Shown: positions 45,925 through 56,440, counted from the first letter of the stretch. The stretch is DNA of 64,000 bases from Flammula alnicola (GCA_015499995.1 JADNRV010000027.1:343353-407352), one strand, 5' to 3'. Program-made: numbers and translations. The notes: generated by a model from the sequence alone, not told the origin.

Positions 45925-47213
45925 TCGAGGCCCTTGCTGGCCTTCTACCCATGCCCTTACTTTTGGACAGGTTGAACTCTCGGGCAGTTGCTCGGATTTC
46001 TCTCTTGTCTGATACACACCCGGTCCGGTCTTTCATGGCTGGGCCTCTACTTAAAAAAGCCATCCCTCACAAGATGGCGATTGCGAACTTTACCGAGCGT
46101 CAACGTGAAAAGTTGCGCGGCGGACTTGTGGGCAATGCATTGTTCCACCCCGCTGGTCTGGAGGAGCTGGAGCCTTTTGCTCCTGACGCCAGGCCTGGAT
46201 ATCGTCTGATGGACCGGCATGCGAGCCGGTTTACATGGATGGCTAAACCCTGTACCAGCAGGGCCGAAGACCCTGATGCTGCATGGAAAATCATACTGGA
46301 CAAACTCATCGAAAAGTGTGACGATGAGCCAGGTACCGCATATGCTGGTGTCGACGGCTCGGTCCCTCCGGGGCCCTGGCAGGCCGCCAACGGTGTTGTT
46401 ATCAAACGGCAGGGCGCTCTGGTTTTGGCCAGATGCCACTCTTCCGGTCGGGCAATAAGCACTGACGCTGAGCTCGATGCCATCTCAGTGGCCATCTCCG
46501 CTATGGTAGCATTCGGAGACGTCACCAGGATAGTCATTTTCACAGATTCGATGCATGCTGCTCGAATGGCCGTTGATCCTTCCCCGCACTCTCATCAGGG
46601 TTCCTCTCTGATAGTTTGTCGGACACTTGAACGATGGTTCCAAGGTGGTGGTAACCGAAAGGTCGTTTTTGCAGAGTCTCCCTCCGATATGGAGTGGGAC
46701 ATTCATCAAGAGGCTCATGACCTCGTCCTTGGGTTTCCGGGCGTACCTGTTACACCGGATACCCCTTTATCTATCGCTTGGCTTAAGAATAAAGCCGACA
46801 CTGTAGCGCGGGATGCCTGGTCGACGGAGGTCGACAAGGTTCCCAATTTACTTGGCTCCAATTTCTTGGAGTTAGAGGATCTAAAGGGTAATCCTCTCCA
46901 TCCGACCCCCGTTCACGGAGGGCCGTGGCTTGAAGTGGGCGGCCGCAACTCTCAGTTGTTTGCCCGCATGTGCCGTGTAATAACGAATCATGCTCCGATC
47001 GGCTTGTACTACGAGCGGTTCAAAATCGATGATCCACTTGCTCTCGGTTGTACATGTGGGGTCTATCCTCAGACGCGCGACCATCTCTTTGGGTGCCCGA
47101 AGCTCCCGATGCTACCTCACAGGGCCCCGCACTTAGTGTGGGGTCTTGAGAAATTTTTGACTGACAACATTACGGCGTTTGCTTTCAACCGGCCCCCAGC
47201 CGGAGTCGGATGA

Positions 47214-47760
47214 GGGACTCTGGATGGGGGGCAATCTCATTTGCGGGCGGCGCTGCAGTCAAAGCGACTCACTGCCCGTGAGTGTTGGCTCAGCGCAGTC
47301 AATGGCCGAGAGGCTGGCGGACCTGGTCGTTCCAGGTTAGGGAGGCTCTACCCTTCGGGGTCGGGCCTTTCGCTGTGTCGTTCCGGACCCGGCTTGGTGG
47401 ACGGCGGCTTGGACTTCGGTTCTTGCTTAGCTATGACCACGTCGATTTTACCATTTAATCGGGGAGGGCCTGGCAGGCTCTTCTCGCATCTGGGTGACCC
47501 CCCTGTCCACCCTTTTAATCCATATTTACCTTACGTTCGGTAGCGTTAACAACGCCGCGCGTTTGTATTTCCTGGGCTGCGAGGTCCGTCATTTGGGTTT
47601 CAGGCTGCTGCGCAGTCTCGCCCGTGTCGCGCTCGCGCGCGCCGCATGCTCCCCTGTGAGCAACCAACTCCTCTCTTTTGCTTTGGGTATTGTAGCGTAC
47701 TCGCTTGTATTAGATAGGGTCCGGACTGCGTTCGTGCACCGGTATACAAATTGTTGATTT
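47214..47760 (+). other. L3 3' untranslated region
   Basis: Non-coding tail, nearly identical to that of L5 (53005-53552). It ends ACCGGTATACAAATTGTTGA before the A tract; subfamily I ends almost the same way, which suggests that this end is what the RT recognises. Confidence 0.75.
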
Positions 47761-48763
47761 TAAAAAAAAAAAAAAACAAAAAAAAACAGCTTCATTGAAG
47801 CCTTGCTCTTTGACGGTCTCAACTCGGCCCTGGGTAAGCTATTGAGATAAAATGTAAGTTGTGAATAAATAACCAGCTGAAAGTAAAAGACATGTACATA
47901 CCTCATCACGGCGTTTGTACACATTACCCATATCATTCAACTTTGCGACTCTTCCTAGAGTTTTTGCCTCGAGTTTTGCAATCTTGACCATATGCAAATA
48001 GACAAACTCCAGTAAAGTTTGCGCATAAGGACAAAGTTTTGGATAACAGACAAGTTGTTGCCAACATGGGTGTAGCCGAAAGCAGTCGAGACCTGCTCAA
48101 AGGTGTGGAGAGCAATGTACTCATGGAGAAGATTATACATGGAATCGGGATTGCCACTGAGAATGTCAGGTGCCCAACGTGCAAGTCCAAAGGAAGCAGC
48201 CATGCAGAAGATAATCAAAAGATGTCCCTCTGAAATGCGTCTGATATGGTTTGAGGTCATGCTAGATCCATGCACTGCCAGAAGGTTATGGAGCTCCTGA
48301 ACTCGAGCCCTAGCATCAGCAATGCTACCAGCATTGCTGTCCAGCTGAGCTGTCACAGATGCTTTGATGGCAGCTTCCGAAGAAAAGCGTTGGTTGTAAT
48401 GTGCTTTATTGCCAGCGCTGACTGTAGGCGGGATTGCATTCTGATGTGGGAGCATCCACAGTGCACGAAGGTGGACTTCAAGGGCTAGCTGAAAAGAAGT
48501 GAGGACTCGGATATACACCAAAAATAAATGTGGTGTGAACTCACCTTTGTCTTCTCTGCACCCTTCGGTACTTCACCCTTTCGCATATGCCAATCACTAG
48601 GTGTCTTTGGCTTTGCAGGCTGACGAGCAATAGCAAGGTGGGGCTTCTTTGTGCGTGAGGTGCTTGCTTCCGGCTCTGGTTCATCTGCAGAACGCTTCCG
48701 TTTAGCCTGGGAGCGGCTTGAACCCTCTGCAGGAGGTTCCATTGAAGCATCCGGTTCTTCCAT

Positions 48764-49046
48764 AGAGAAAGATGAGGGGAGAAACTAAGATATATTTTAT
48801 TAAAAATGCGAACAGACATGTGTAGACTGCATCGTGCAGTCGTATGCGCCCTTCGCGTCAGAGAACAAAGGGCTTTCAGGGATGATAATTAGGCATGACC
48901 GTGATAGACACGTGACTCTGGGCCACACTGCCATGATTCGAACAAGCGTGCATTAATAATAACCGTGAGTCAACCGTGTTTTAACTGCCTCATCAACCGA
49001 CCTAAAGGCAGTGCAATATCAACCGCCTCGTTGTTTGCCTCCAGTG
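48764..49046. other. Right end of the Plavaka element
   Basis: Upstream region of the antisense second gene, followed by subterminal CAACCGCC/CAACCG units and the terminal inverted repeat. No gene. Confidence 0.7.
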
Positions 49047-51655
49047 TCATTGGGGCTACAACAATGTCCAAATTAGAGAAGGCGACCAATGGAAAGCGGC
49101 GTTGAAAATGAACAAAGGATTATTCGAACTGATGGTCATGTTCTTTGGCATGTGCAACTCCCCCGCAACCTTCCAGTCCATGATGGACAATATTTTCAAG
49201 GACATGACCTCTGAAACGCACATTGAATATTGGATAATCATCTATATGGACGACATCTTGCTCTTTTCATCAAACAAGGAACGACTGCGCACATACACCA
49301 GAAGGGTCCTACAATGCCTACGAGAAAATGGCTTATTCCTGAAACCCGAGAAATGCTTCTTCGAACTCCCGACGATGGAATACCTGGGCATGATCATTGA
49401 GGAAGGACAGATCCGAATGGACTCAGCCAAACTCAAAGGAATCGCAGACTGGCCGATACCGAAGACGCTCAAACAAGTTCGATCATTCCTCGGATTCAGA
49501 AACTTCTACCGAAAGTTCATCAGAGCCTATTCTGAAATAGCCCATTCAATGAACGAACTATTGAAGAAGGACCAACCCTTTGAATGGACAGAAGTGGTGC
49601 AGAAGGCCTTCGATACCTTGAAGAAATGATTTACAGAGGAACCCGTACTGTTAATGCTGGACACAACCAAACCATTCCAGATAGAATGCGATGCTTCGAA
49701 GTACGCATCTGGTGCCGTTCTGTCGCAGTTGGACATGAACGGCTCCAGACACCCTTGTGCATTCATCTCGAAGACCTTTTCACCAGCCGAACGGAACTAT
49801 GAAATCTATGACAGAGAACTCCTGGCGATCATCCGAGCCATGCAAGAATGGAGACACTATATCCAAGGATCACCATTCACGACAACTATCCTATCGGACC
49901 ACAAGAACCTGACCTACTTCTGTTCTGCCCAGAAACTGAACAGACGACAAGCGCGCTGGTCTCTATTCCTGTCAGAATATGACGTCAAACTGGTCCACCA
50001 AGCAGGAAGTAAAATGATCCAATCCGATGCACTATCCCGACGGCCAGACCATATCCCAGATGATGATACAGATAATGACGACATGACGCTCTTGCCTGAG
50101 GGACTCTTCGTAAACCTCATAGACCTTGAATTGCAAGAAAAGATTGCCAATTCTCCAAACCTCGACACCGAAGCAGCAGAAGCGCTCAGGATACTGCTGG
50201 AGGATGGACCACAAAACCTACAAAAAGGACTAGAGGACTGGACTACTGCTGAACATGATGGAAAATGATTATTGTTCTATAAAGGGAAAAACTATATTCC
50301 TAATAGTCAATCACTGCGACGTGAAATTGTGGAAAAATATCAGGAACCTCTGACAGCTGGACACCCGGGTGAACTTGAAACGTATAATGCTATTCGGGAA
50401 CATTACTGGTGGCCCGGCATGTGAACCTTCATGAAATCCTACGTGAAAGGATGCGGAATCTGTCAACAATTCAAGATCAACAGAAATCCGTCACACCCAG
50501 CATTAATAGCACAGGAAACCGCTCACTCAAAACGACCCTTTGCCGATCCAACGATGGATTTCATCACTGGATTGCCCAAGATTGATGGAAAAGATGCCGT
50601 ACTGGTCGTGGTCGGCCATGGTCTTACAGGGGGGGTGATTACCATTCCTTGCTCCACTTCGGTCACACAAGAAGAGACCGGACGTCTACTCTTGGACAAT
50701 CTATACAGAAGATTCAAACTACCTGACAGCCTCAGGTCTGACCGTGGCCCTCAATTTGCAGCAAAAGCCTTCCGAGAGCTTCTGAAGCTTCTTGGCATCA
50801 AATCCAAATTGACCACCGCCTATCACCCGCAGTCTGATGGTGCTATGGAACGTCTTAACCAAGAAATCGAAGCATATATCTCCATATATTGCTCATCAAA
50901 TCCAGACACCTGGCTCGACTCCATCAGCACTTTGGAATTCACGCACAATGATCGGCGACATGCGGACAGACAGAGAACCCCATTTGAACTACAAATGGGG
51001 TATTCACCAATCTCTGTTCCCACTTCATTTGAAAACACGAAGTTTCCCGCTGTTGAAGACTGAATGAAGCAGTTAATCAAAGATTGAGAAGAAGCACTCG
51101 CGGCACACGAACTAGCCCGAGCAAGGATAGCCGAATGTTGCCAATCGAGATTCGTCCCCTTCAAGAAAGGACAAAGAGTCTGGTTGGATTCACGAAATCT
51201 CAAGCCACATTACAACAAAAAGATGGCACCCAAACGAGAAGGACCATTTTTGATCAAAGACGTTCTGGGACCCCTAACCTATCGATTGCAACTCCCGAAA
51301 CATTGGAAGATTCACGACGTTTTCCACGCTGTCCTCCTAATGCCATATGTGGAAAATGAGATCCACGGGAAGAACTTCACGCAGCCTCCTCCGGATCTCG
51401 TCGACGGAGAAGAAGAATACAAAGTCGACTCAATCCTGAATCATGAGAAACTCCGGAACGGCCCCGGTTCCTCATCAAATGGAAAGGCTATTCAGTCGAA
51501 GAGGCCAATTGGGAAAATGAAAGTGGGCTTACAAACGCACAGGAAATCCTCACGGCCTACAAACAACACATCCACCTCCCACCTTACCAGAAACGTCAAA
51601 CTTAGACGCCCACAGCCTATCGCACAATCAAACACAGCCACTATCCCTATACGAC

Positions 51656-52132
51656 ATGTGGACCCCCACATTCTATTTTCGAGTCCCATCTATACATCAG
51701 GCCCAGTCATCGCCACCACCCAGACCATATTCGACGCATTGCCCACCCTTATTCAAAGAAGGATGGACACCCATTTGACGAGAAACCGATGATGTATTAA
51801 GAGATGCGAAGAGAGAAGAGGACAATTTACGAGAGATCGCAAGGAGAATGGAATACAGGTGACAAGAACTAGAGGAGATCCTTAACGACAAAGGAATTCC
51901 TACAAAACTACAAGCTTCACATGAACAGCCCCGACTCTCGACGCTCTGAGTCATCACTGACTCACCCGAACCTTCTTCGAGGTTCTCCACAGCCTCGCCG
52001 GACCTGACCCCACTCATTTTCGGTCGCCGACCTATCAAGAAGAGTCAGTCGGAACCGACACTCCAACTGCTCCGAAAAATCAACAAGTCAATCGAAGACT
52101 TAGTCAAGTCATTCCGAAAACACACCCAGTAA
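51656..52132 (+). pseudogene. G1 small accessory ORF after pol
   Basis: A third frame runs from an ATG at 51656 to TAA at 52130, about 158 codons, broken only by TGA at 51776, 51860 and 51949. The middle is charged and probably coiled coil (REEDNLREIARRMEYR...QELEEILNDKG); the end is basic (LLRKINKSIEDLVKSFRKHTQ). All three stops fit CGA decay, which supports real former coding. No known domain recognised. It could be a separate protein or a pol tail read after a shift. Confidence 0.5.
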
Positions 52133-52192
52133 AACGACTCAGAACTAGTCAAAGCGACACCGCCCTCCTCTCGCACAGACCAGGGGACCTTT

Positions 52193-52201
52193 AGTATATA
52201 A
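52193..52201 (+). promoter_or_regulatory. TATA-like box before G1 ORF3
   Basis: TATATAAA about 50 nt upstream of the ORF3 ATG (52247). It could drive a separate short transcript for ORF3. No other promoter motif was checked. Confidence 0.4.
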
Positions 52202-52491
52202 ATTGTATCTTCCGTACCATAACTCCCCATCCCACTCAACTCGAACATGTCTACCACCTCTAACATTATCGATCAGATCATTGCCAACACCGAGGACCTT
52301 TCCCTCGAAGAAACCCCACTCAACTCCGCCCAAGAGCTGATCGACAGCAACCACACTACCGCGAACGCCACAAGCACCCCAGAATCTCGCCGAGCGGCCA
52401 TAGAGGTCATATTCGGCAGAGTTTGTAGCAACACCGATGCGGCTGATTGCCCCGAAGGGCCTGGTCCTAACTCTGCTGAAGCCGAGGTCGT

Positions 52492-53577
52492 TTTCATCAA
52501 GAGGCTCATGACCTCGTCCTTGGGTTTCCGGGCGTACCTGTTACACCGGATACCCCTTTATCTATCGCTTGGCTTAAGAATAAAGCCGACACTGTAGCGC
52601 GGGATGCCTGGTCGACGGAGGTCGACGAGGTTCCCAATTTACTTGGCTCCAATTTCTTGGAGTTAGAGGATCTAAAGGGTAATCCTCTCCGTCCGACCCC
52701 CGTTCGCGGTGGGCCGTGGCTTGAAGTTGGCGGCCGCAACTCTCAGTTGTTCGCCCGCATGTGCCGTGTAATAACGAATCATGCTCCGATCGGCTTGTAC
52801 TACGAGCGGTTCAAAATCGATGATCCACTTGCTCTCGGTTGTACATGTGGGGTCTATCCTCAGACGCGCGACCATCTCTTTGGGTGCCCGAAGCTCCCGA
52901 TGCTACCTCACAGGGCCCCGCACTTAGTGTGGGGTCTTGAGAAATTTTTGACTGACAACATTACGGCGTTTGCTTTCAACCGGCCCCCAGCCGGAGTCGG
53001 ATGAGGGACTCTGGATGGGGGGCAATCTCATTTGCGGGCGGCGCTGCAGTCAAAGCGACTCACTGCCCGTGAGTGTTGGCTCAGCGCAGTCAATGGCCGA
53101 GAGGCTGGCGGACCTGGTCGTTCCAGGTTAGGGAGGCTCTACCCTTCGGGGTCGGGCCTTTCGCTGTGTCGTTCCGGACCCGGCTTGGTGGACGGCGGCT
53201 TGGACTTCGGTTCTTGCTTAGCTATGACCACGTCGATTTTACCATTTAATCGGGGAGGGCCTGGCAGGCTCTTCTCGCATCTGGGTGACCCCCCTGTCCA
53301 CCCTTTTAATCCATATTTACCTTACGTTCGGTAGCGTTAACAACGCCGCGCGTTTGTATTTCCTGGGCTGCGAGGTCCGTCATTTGGGTTTCAGGCTGCT
53401 GCGCAGTCTCGCCCGTGTCACGCTCGCGCGCGCCGCATGCTCCCCTGTGAGCAACCAACTCCTCTCTTTTGCTTTGGGTATTGTAGCGTACTCGCTTGTA
53501 TTAGATAGGGTCCGGACTGCGTTCGTGCACCGGTATACAAATTGTTGATTTTTAAAAAAAAAAAAAAAAAAAAAAAA
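52492..53577 (+). mobile_element. LINE L5, strongly 5'-truncated, in G1 ORF3
   Basis: Starts within RNase H and ends in a poly(A) at 53555-53577. 14-bp duplication GAAGCCGAGGTCGT at 52478-52491 and 53578-53591. Nearly identical to the 3' part of L3, so a recent copy of subfamily II. Confidence 0.93.
52494..53004 (+). pseudogene. L5 ORF2 C-terminal fragment
   Basis: Encodes the end of RNase H and the C-terminal domain (LLGSNFLELEDLKGNPL, then CTCGVYPQTRDHLFGC) up to the normal stop. Its early part is in a different frame from 52657 onward by the truncated start. No function left. Confidence 0.8.
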
Positions 53578-54360
53578 GAAGCCGAGGTCGTCGAAGACGG
53601 CGAGATCCCTCAACTCGTGCCAGACTCTGACAACTTCGGCTGGGGAGCCGCTCCTGTGCCAGACACATCCAACTGGGCCACTCCGACGGAGACCAACATC
53701 ACCTATGAGGAATACCGCAACAGGGTCATCACTGAGCAGGACTATGACCAAGTCCGCCACTTGGTTAGAAGCAACACGCTCTTGTCTTATAATGTGGAAA
53801 TCCTCCACAACACCCACCAGACCATCATGGCCCTTCGAGGAGAATTACTTCACTTGCAGGCATATGCTCACACCACCTTCGACAACACTATATGGCACGG
53901 TCTACAACGACAAATCCAAGCCATGTTTGAACTATGAAGGACCTTTGTCCCATCTCGAGGAAGTACACCTGCTGGACTGAGAACCCTTTGGAGGACCCCT
54001 CGTGTCCAGTTCGTCCCCACCATTATTGTCGAGAGGTCTGAACCCTCCGGATCTTCCTCCTCTAACCGAAGCGGACGCACAAGGTCATCAGCATATCACA
54101 CCGCCCCCCAGTCACCCGCCACAGGCCGACAACACCCCAGATACAACCCTCGCTGCCGTTGCTACTCTTGCAGCTCGCCTCACCATGTTAAGAAAGACTG
54201 CTCTCGCTATGTTTGCCGAAGCTGCCACGTTCATGCCCCGGGACACAACACCAACGACTGCCCACGATGGGGTTCCAGCAGCGACAGCGACAGCATCGAA
54301 GTCTACTTCAATGCCACTGGTGAACCCCTCCAAGTTTAAGTCGATATGGAGTCTCGACAT

Positions 54361-54370
54361 AGGAAGGGGG
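54361..54370 (+). other. G1 polypurine tract
   Basis: AGGAAGGGGG, followed by TAA and the 3' LTR at 54374. Standard position for the plus-strand primer. Confidence 0.75.
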
Positions 54371-54373
54371 TAA

Positions 54374-54899
54374 TGTTACGACCACCTATTTTTCCTTATC
54401 TTATCCTGTCCGCTTTCTGTTATCTTATCTTTACCCGCGCTTAGATGTACGCCAGTGATACTGGACACTTTCTATTTCGGTATGAGTACCTTCCCGGTCT
54501 CAGACTATTTATAGCTTCCATACTTATGCATGCTCGACGACGCTATTATCATCGAGAGGACTCTCCTCTCTCCATTCTGACTCCCTCACATTTCTGACTC
54601 CATTCTAATGACTCTGAAGGAGTCACTTTACCATGGTCTGTGCGCGCTCAGAACTAGTATAAATATCGTAGATACACAACAATGTACTTTAGCTAGTTCT
54701 TGAGAATCTAGACTTCTTGTCTTGCCTCTCTCCTCACCACGAACGTCTAAGCTCGTCGAGCCTCCAGACATGATCACTTAAGCTCCTCTGAGCCTCTAAG
54801 TGTGAATGATCTGATCCCAGCACTTCTCGACATGACTTCGGAATCACTGGTTGCTTGACTTCGACACCGCAATCACGTTGTTTCTTGCTAGTCGTAACA
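54374..54899 (+). repeat. G1 3' LTR
   Basis: 526 bp, TGTTACGACC to GTCGTAACA, followed by the duplication GGCTG and then repeat A. The TATA box and AGCTAGTTCTT (54691-54701) are conserved. Confidence 0.92.
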
Positions 54900-54904
54900 G
54901 GCTG

Positions 54905-55104
54905 CTTATATACTACTGAGACAATATATTATTACATGGATGCAATGACGAGAATATAGAGATTTCATGGGCATTTGTGCGTGAACGGCGGCCTTGTGGA
55001 GTACAGTTTCCATGCTCATCCGCTCAATCATGCCTTCTTGGTTGGATCGGGAGCTCAGATCGTCATCGGTTCAGCTAACTTAAGCGCCTAAGACTTAATC
55101 CTCC
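54905..55104. repeat. Repeat A, copy 1, right part
   Basis: Continues repeat A after G1 (CTTATATACTACTGAGAC onward) and matches 16718-16911. Cut at about 55104 by LINE L6. Confidence 0.8.
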
Positions 55105-55105
55105 G

Positions 55106-56041
55106 TTTACTTCATCTGGACCTACTCGCAAGCAGGTCCTGATCCAATACTCTGGCCCTGGGGAGCGCCCCAAGGACAGTAAACTCATCAAGCTTCGCAA
55201 CAAGATCGATAAAGGACTCCGAGATGCAGCCAGGACCCTTCGGGTCCTGTCTGCCTCTCGTGCGTACGAGGGTATATCCCTCGCTACCTCTGGTGTGGCC
55301 AATGAGGCCGACCTCAACATCATCCGTGGATCCGTCCACGTTATCACCCCCAAATCTGACACTCTTGACGTGTGGGTTGGGCTCCCCACCTCGAAGTCTT
55401 ATCTTAAGGCTCTCGATTTACCGGCCTTTAGTGACTACATCACCAGGGTCCCTACCACCGGCACGGAGGTGAAGATGGCGATGCTCGCCTCCCCTCTGTC
55501 CATTGATATAATGCTCGCGGGCCCCCCTCGCGTCATCCGCAACTCGAAGGCAAGCTCCACCGCTCACACCTTCTTTGAAATCTATGACTCGCAATCGGGT
55601 CAGCGCGCGAAGCGTCTTATCAACAAGACCTTCATGTTCCGCGGCAGGGTGATTCTCATTCGCCCAGCCGTTGCTAGCGTCGGTGTCCCCCTCTGCACTC
55701 GTTGCTGGAGGTGGGGCCACCCAAAGAATTCCTGCAAAGCGCGCCAGCCGATCTGCGCGTGCTGCTCTGGCCCGCATGAGGCGGAGGTGCATCGCATCAC
55801 CGCCTCGTGCTGCAAACCTCATCCGGAGGCCAAGCCCCCGACCAAAGGCACTCCGCTCGGTACGGACTGCCCCCACACTGCGCGGTGCCCTTCGTGCCGC
55901 AAAGATCATTGGGCCTCTTCGAGCCACTGCTCGTTTTGGCGACACCGCTTTGACTGTCCTTGGATCGAGGCTAAATATGCTGATGTACGTGATTTTTGGT
56001 TAAATCGTCGTCCCACCCATCGCTCACATAATGTAGCTTAA
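55106..56041 (+). pseudogene. L6 ORF1, C-terminal two-thirds
   Basis: Open frame equivalent to L1 ORF1 from about residue 400. It keeps RVLSASRAYEGISL, KMAMLASPLS, CTRCWRWGHPKNSC and the later Cys/His groups, ending RSHNVA and the TAATG junction. Compared with L1 it has an extra NEA before DLN. 5'-truncated, no start. Confidence 0.8.
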
Positions 56042-56440
56042 TGCCAGTACAACCAATGCTGGATGAGGTGCGGGTTTTGAGCTGGAACGTGGCCAGGGAC
56101 GGGATGTCCCTGGATGTAATACTATCTCAATGTAACAACATTTATGATATTATTTTCGTGCAAGAACCCCCTTGGCGACACATAAGGACCGCCCCGTCTG
56201 CTAAAACCAGAAAGGGCGAGGATGTCATAGGCGCACCGAACCACCCAGATTGGCTGGCAATGGTCCGTGCACCCACTACTGCTGATGAGCGACCCCGGGT
56301 TATGACCTACGTTTCGACTAGGCTAGCCCGGTATCGTCCGTCAATATGGAGGGATGTGATTGATCACCCTGATATACAGGTCCTGTCACTTTCAACAAGT
56401 GCCGAGACCTTCTTTTTGATGAACGTCTATTCTGACGCGG

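Larger units (their letters stand above)
41786..47213 (+). pseudogene. L3 ORF2, degraded and split by L4
   Basis: Pieces: EN 41818-42411 and 42440-42666, linker 42667-43250, RT 43275-43518 and 43519-44381, then after L4 the RNase H part 45938-47213. A 1-nt loss just after the ATG and shifts near 42410, 42660, 43255 and 43510 break it. Motifs remain: VLSWNVARDGMSLD, MGDFNAHSPDWDPG, DLAQFFPSLN, LLSYVDDGTLI, AYAGVDGSVPPGPW, IFTDSMHAAR. Confidence 0.85.
39628..47784 (+). mobile_element. LINE L3, full length (subfamily II), hit by L4
   Basis: The 5' end CATCTCCTCC is related to the start of L1. The poly(A)-rich tail is at 47762-47786. Duplication AACAGCTTC at 39619-39627 and 47785-47793. ORF1 and ORF2 are homologous to L1 but clearly diverged, so it is a second subfamily. 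L4 interrupts it at 44382-45924. About 6.6 kb without L4. Confidence 0.9.
38978..48763 (-). pseudogene. Second gene of the Plavaka element, split by L3
   Basis: Starts MEEPDASMEPPAEGSS with a nuclear-localisation-like KRKRSADEPEPEAST. Intron about 48486-48547 (GTGAGT...TTTTCAG) leads to LALEVHLRALWMLPHQ. A 1-nt loss near 48010 shifts the frame; beyond it FVYLHMVKIAKLEAKTLGRV is readable. The exon at about 47788-47830 continues across L3 into 39627-39540 (FNEAVVLLVEETAANSDDEF). The last exon (about 39365-38978) has IDWFEPEYWNDTLTLRERAD and a very acidic end. No known domain. Antisense to the transposase and within the same terminal repeats, so possibly a second mobility factor. Confidence 0.6.
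21214..49046 (+). mobile_element. Plavaka/CACTA-like DNA transposon, nested
   Basis: Starts CACTGGAGGCAAACAACGAG and ends with its inverted copy; similarity of the ends extends about 90 bp and includes repeated GGCGGTTGA motifs. The 3-bp duplication TCA (21211-21213 and 49047-49049) lies in the G1 RT, whose reading frame is restored by removal. CACTG ends and 3-bp duplication fit the CACTA group. It carries a transposase gene (+), a captured region, and a second gene (-). LINEs L1, L2 and L3 are inserted; without them it is about 9.5 kb. Confidence 0.9.
19997..51600 (+). pseudogene. pol: G1 pol: PR-RT-RNaseH-IN-chromodomain
   Basis: Blocks are 19997-21213 and 49050-51600, rejoined by removing the Plavaka element and one TCA. 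Protease: ALLDSGAGGQFIH (DSGA). RT starts near 20890, with IYMDDILLFS at about 49246. RNase H is at about 49654-50040 (FQIECDASKYASGAV, DRELLAI). Integrase is at about 50290-51063: HHCC finger, DFITGLP, SDRGPQFA and a later Glu. GPY/F-type end [13 protein letters not shown] at about 51238. The chromodomain ([10 protein letters not shown], then [12 protein letters not shown]) is split by a frameshift near 51450-51465. Nonsense codons: TGA at 20216, 20518, 49627, 50266, 50422, 51061 and 51085. Reverse-transcribes and integrates the element; chromodomains usually direct integration to heterochromatin. Confidence 0.9.
52247..54339 (+). pseudogene. G1 ORF3, env-position protein with two zinc knuckles
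   Basis: Blocks 52247-52491 and 53592-54339, rejoined by removing L5. About 335 codons. The N-terminus (MSTTSNIIDQIIANTEDLSL) is acidic and Ser/Thr-rich. The middle (ITYEEYRNRVITEQDYDQVR) looks helical. One TGA at 53935 interrupts the frame. The C-terminus has CYSCSSPHHVKKDC (CX2CX4HX4C) followed closely by CRSCHVHAPGHNTNDC (CX2CX6HX4C), at about 54160-54255. It lies between pol and the 3' LTR, where env would be, but shows no signal peptide or membrane segment. An RNA-binding, Gag-like role is the simplest reading; function unknown. Confidence 0.7.
10931..54899 (+). mobile_element. G1, Ty3/Gypsy chromovirus (Tf1/sushi-like), nested
   Basis: Full-length LTR retrotransposon spread over 44 kb by later insertions. 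Two 526-bp LTRs (TGTTACGACC...GTCGTAACA) are flanked by the 5-bp duplication GGCTG (10926-10930 and 54900-54904). The uninterrupted target is seen at 16712-16722 in the second copy of repeat A. Gene order is gag, PR, RT, RNase H, integrase, chromodomain, then two small ORFs. Without M3, M4, the Plavaka element and L5 the element is roughly 7.9 kb. Many nonsense codons and at least one frameshift make it dead. Self-priming and a -1 frameshift site place it near Tf1/sushi elements. Confidence 0.92.

Noticed and set aside
44891..46063. A 390-codon minus-strand protein starting at 46063
   Set aside because: Only the part up to 45924 is L4; the start region is antisense L3, so the long frame is a chimera of two insertions.
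52247..54339. ORF3 of G1 as an envelope protein
   Set aside because: No signal peptide, glycoprotein-like Cys pattern or membrane span; it has nucleocapsid-type zinc knuckles instead.
10931..54899. RIP as in ascomycetes as the source of decay
   Set aside because: The changes sit at CpG with mixed preceding bases; CpA-targeted mutation would give many TAA/TAG stops, but TGA dominates.
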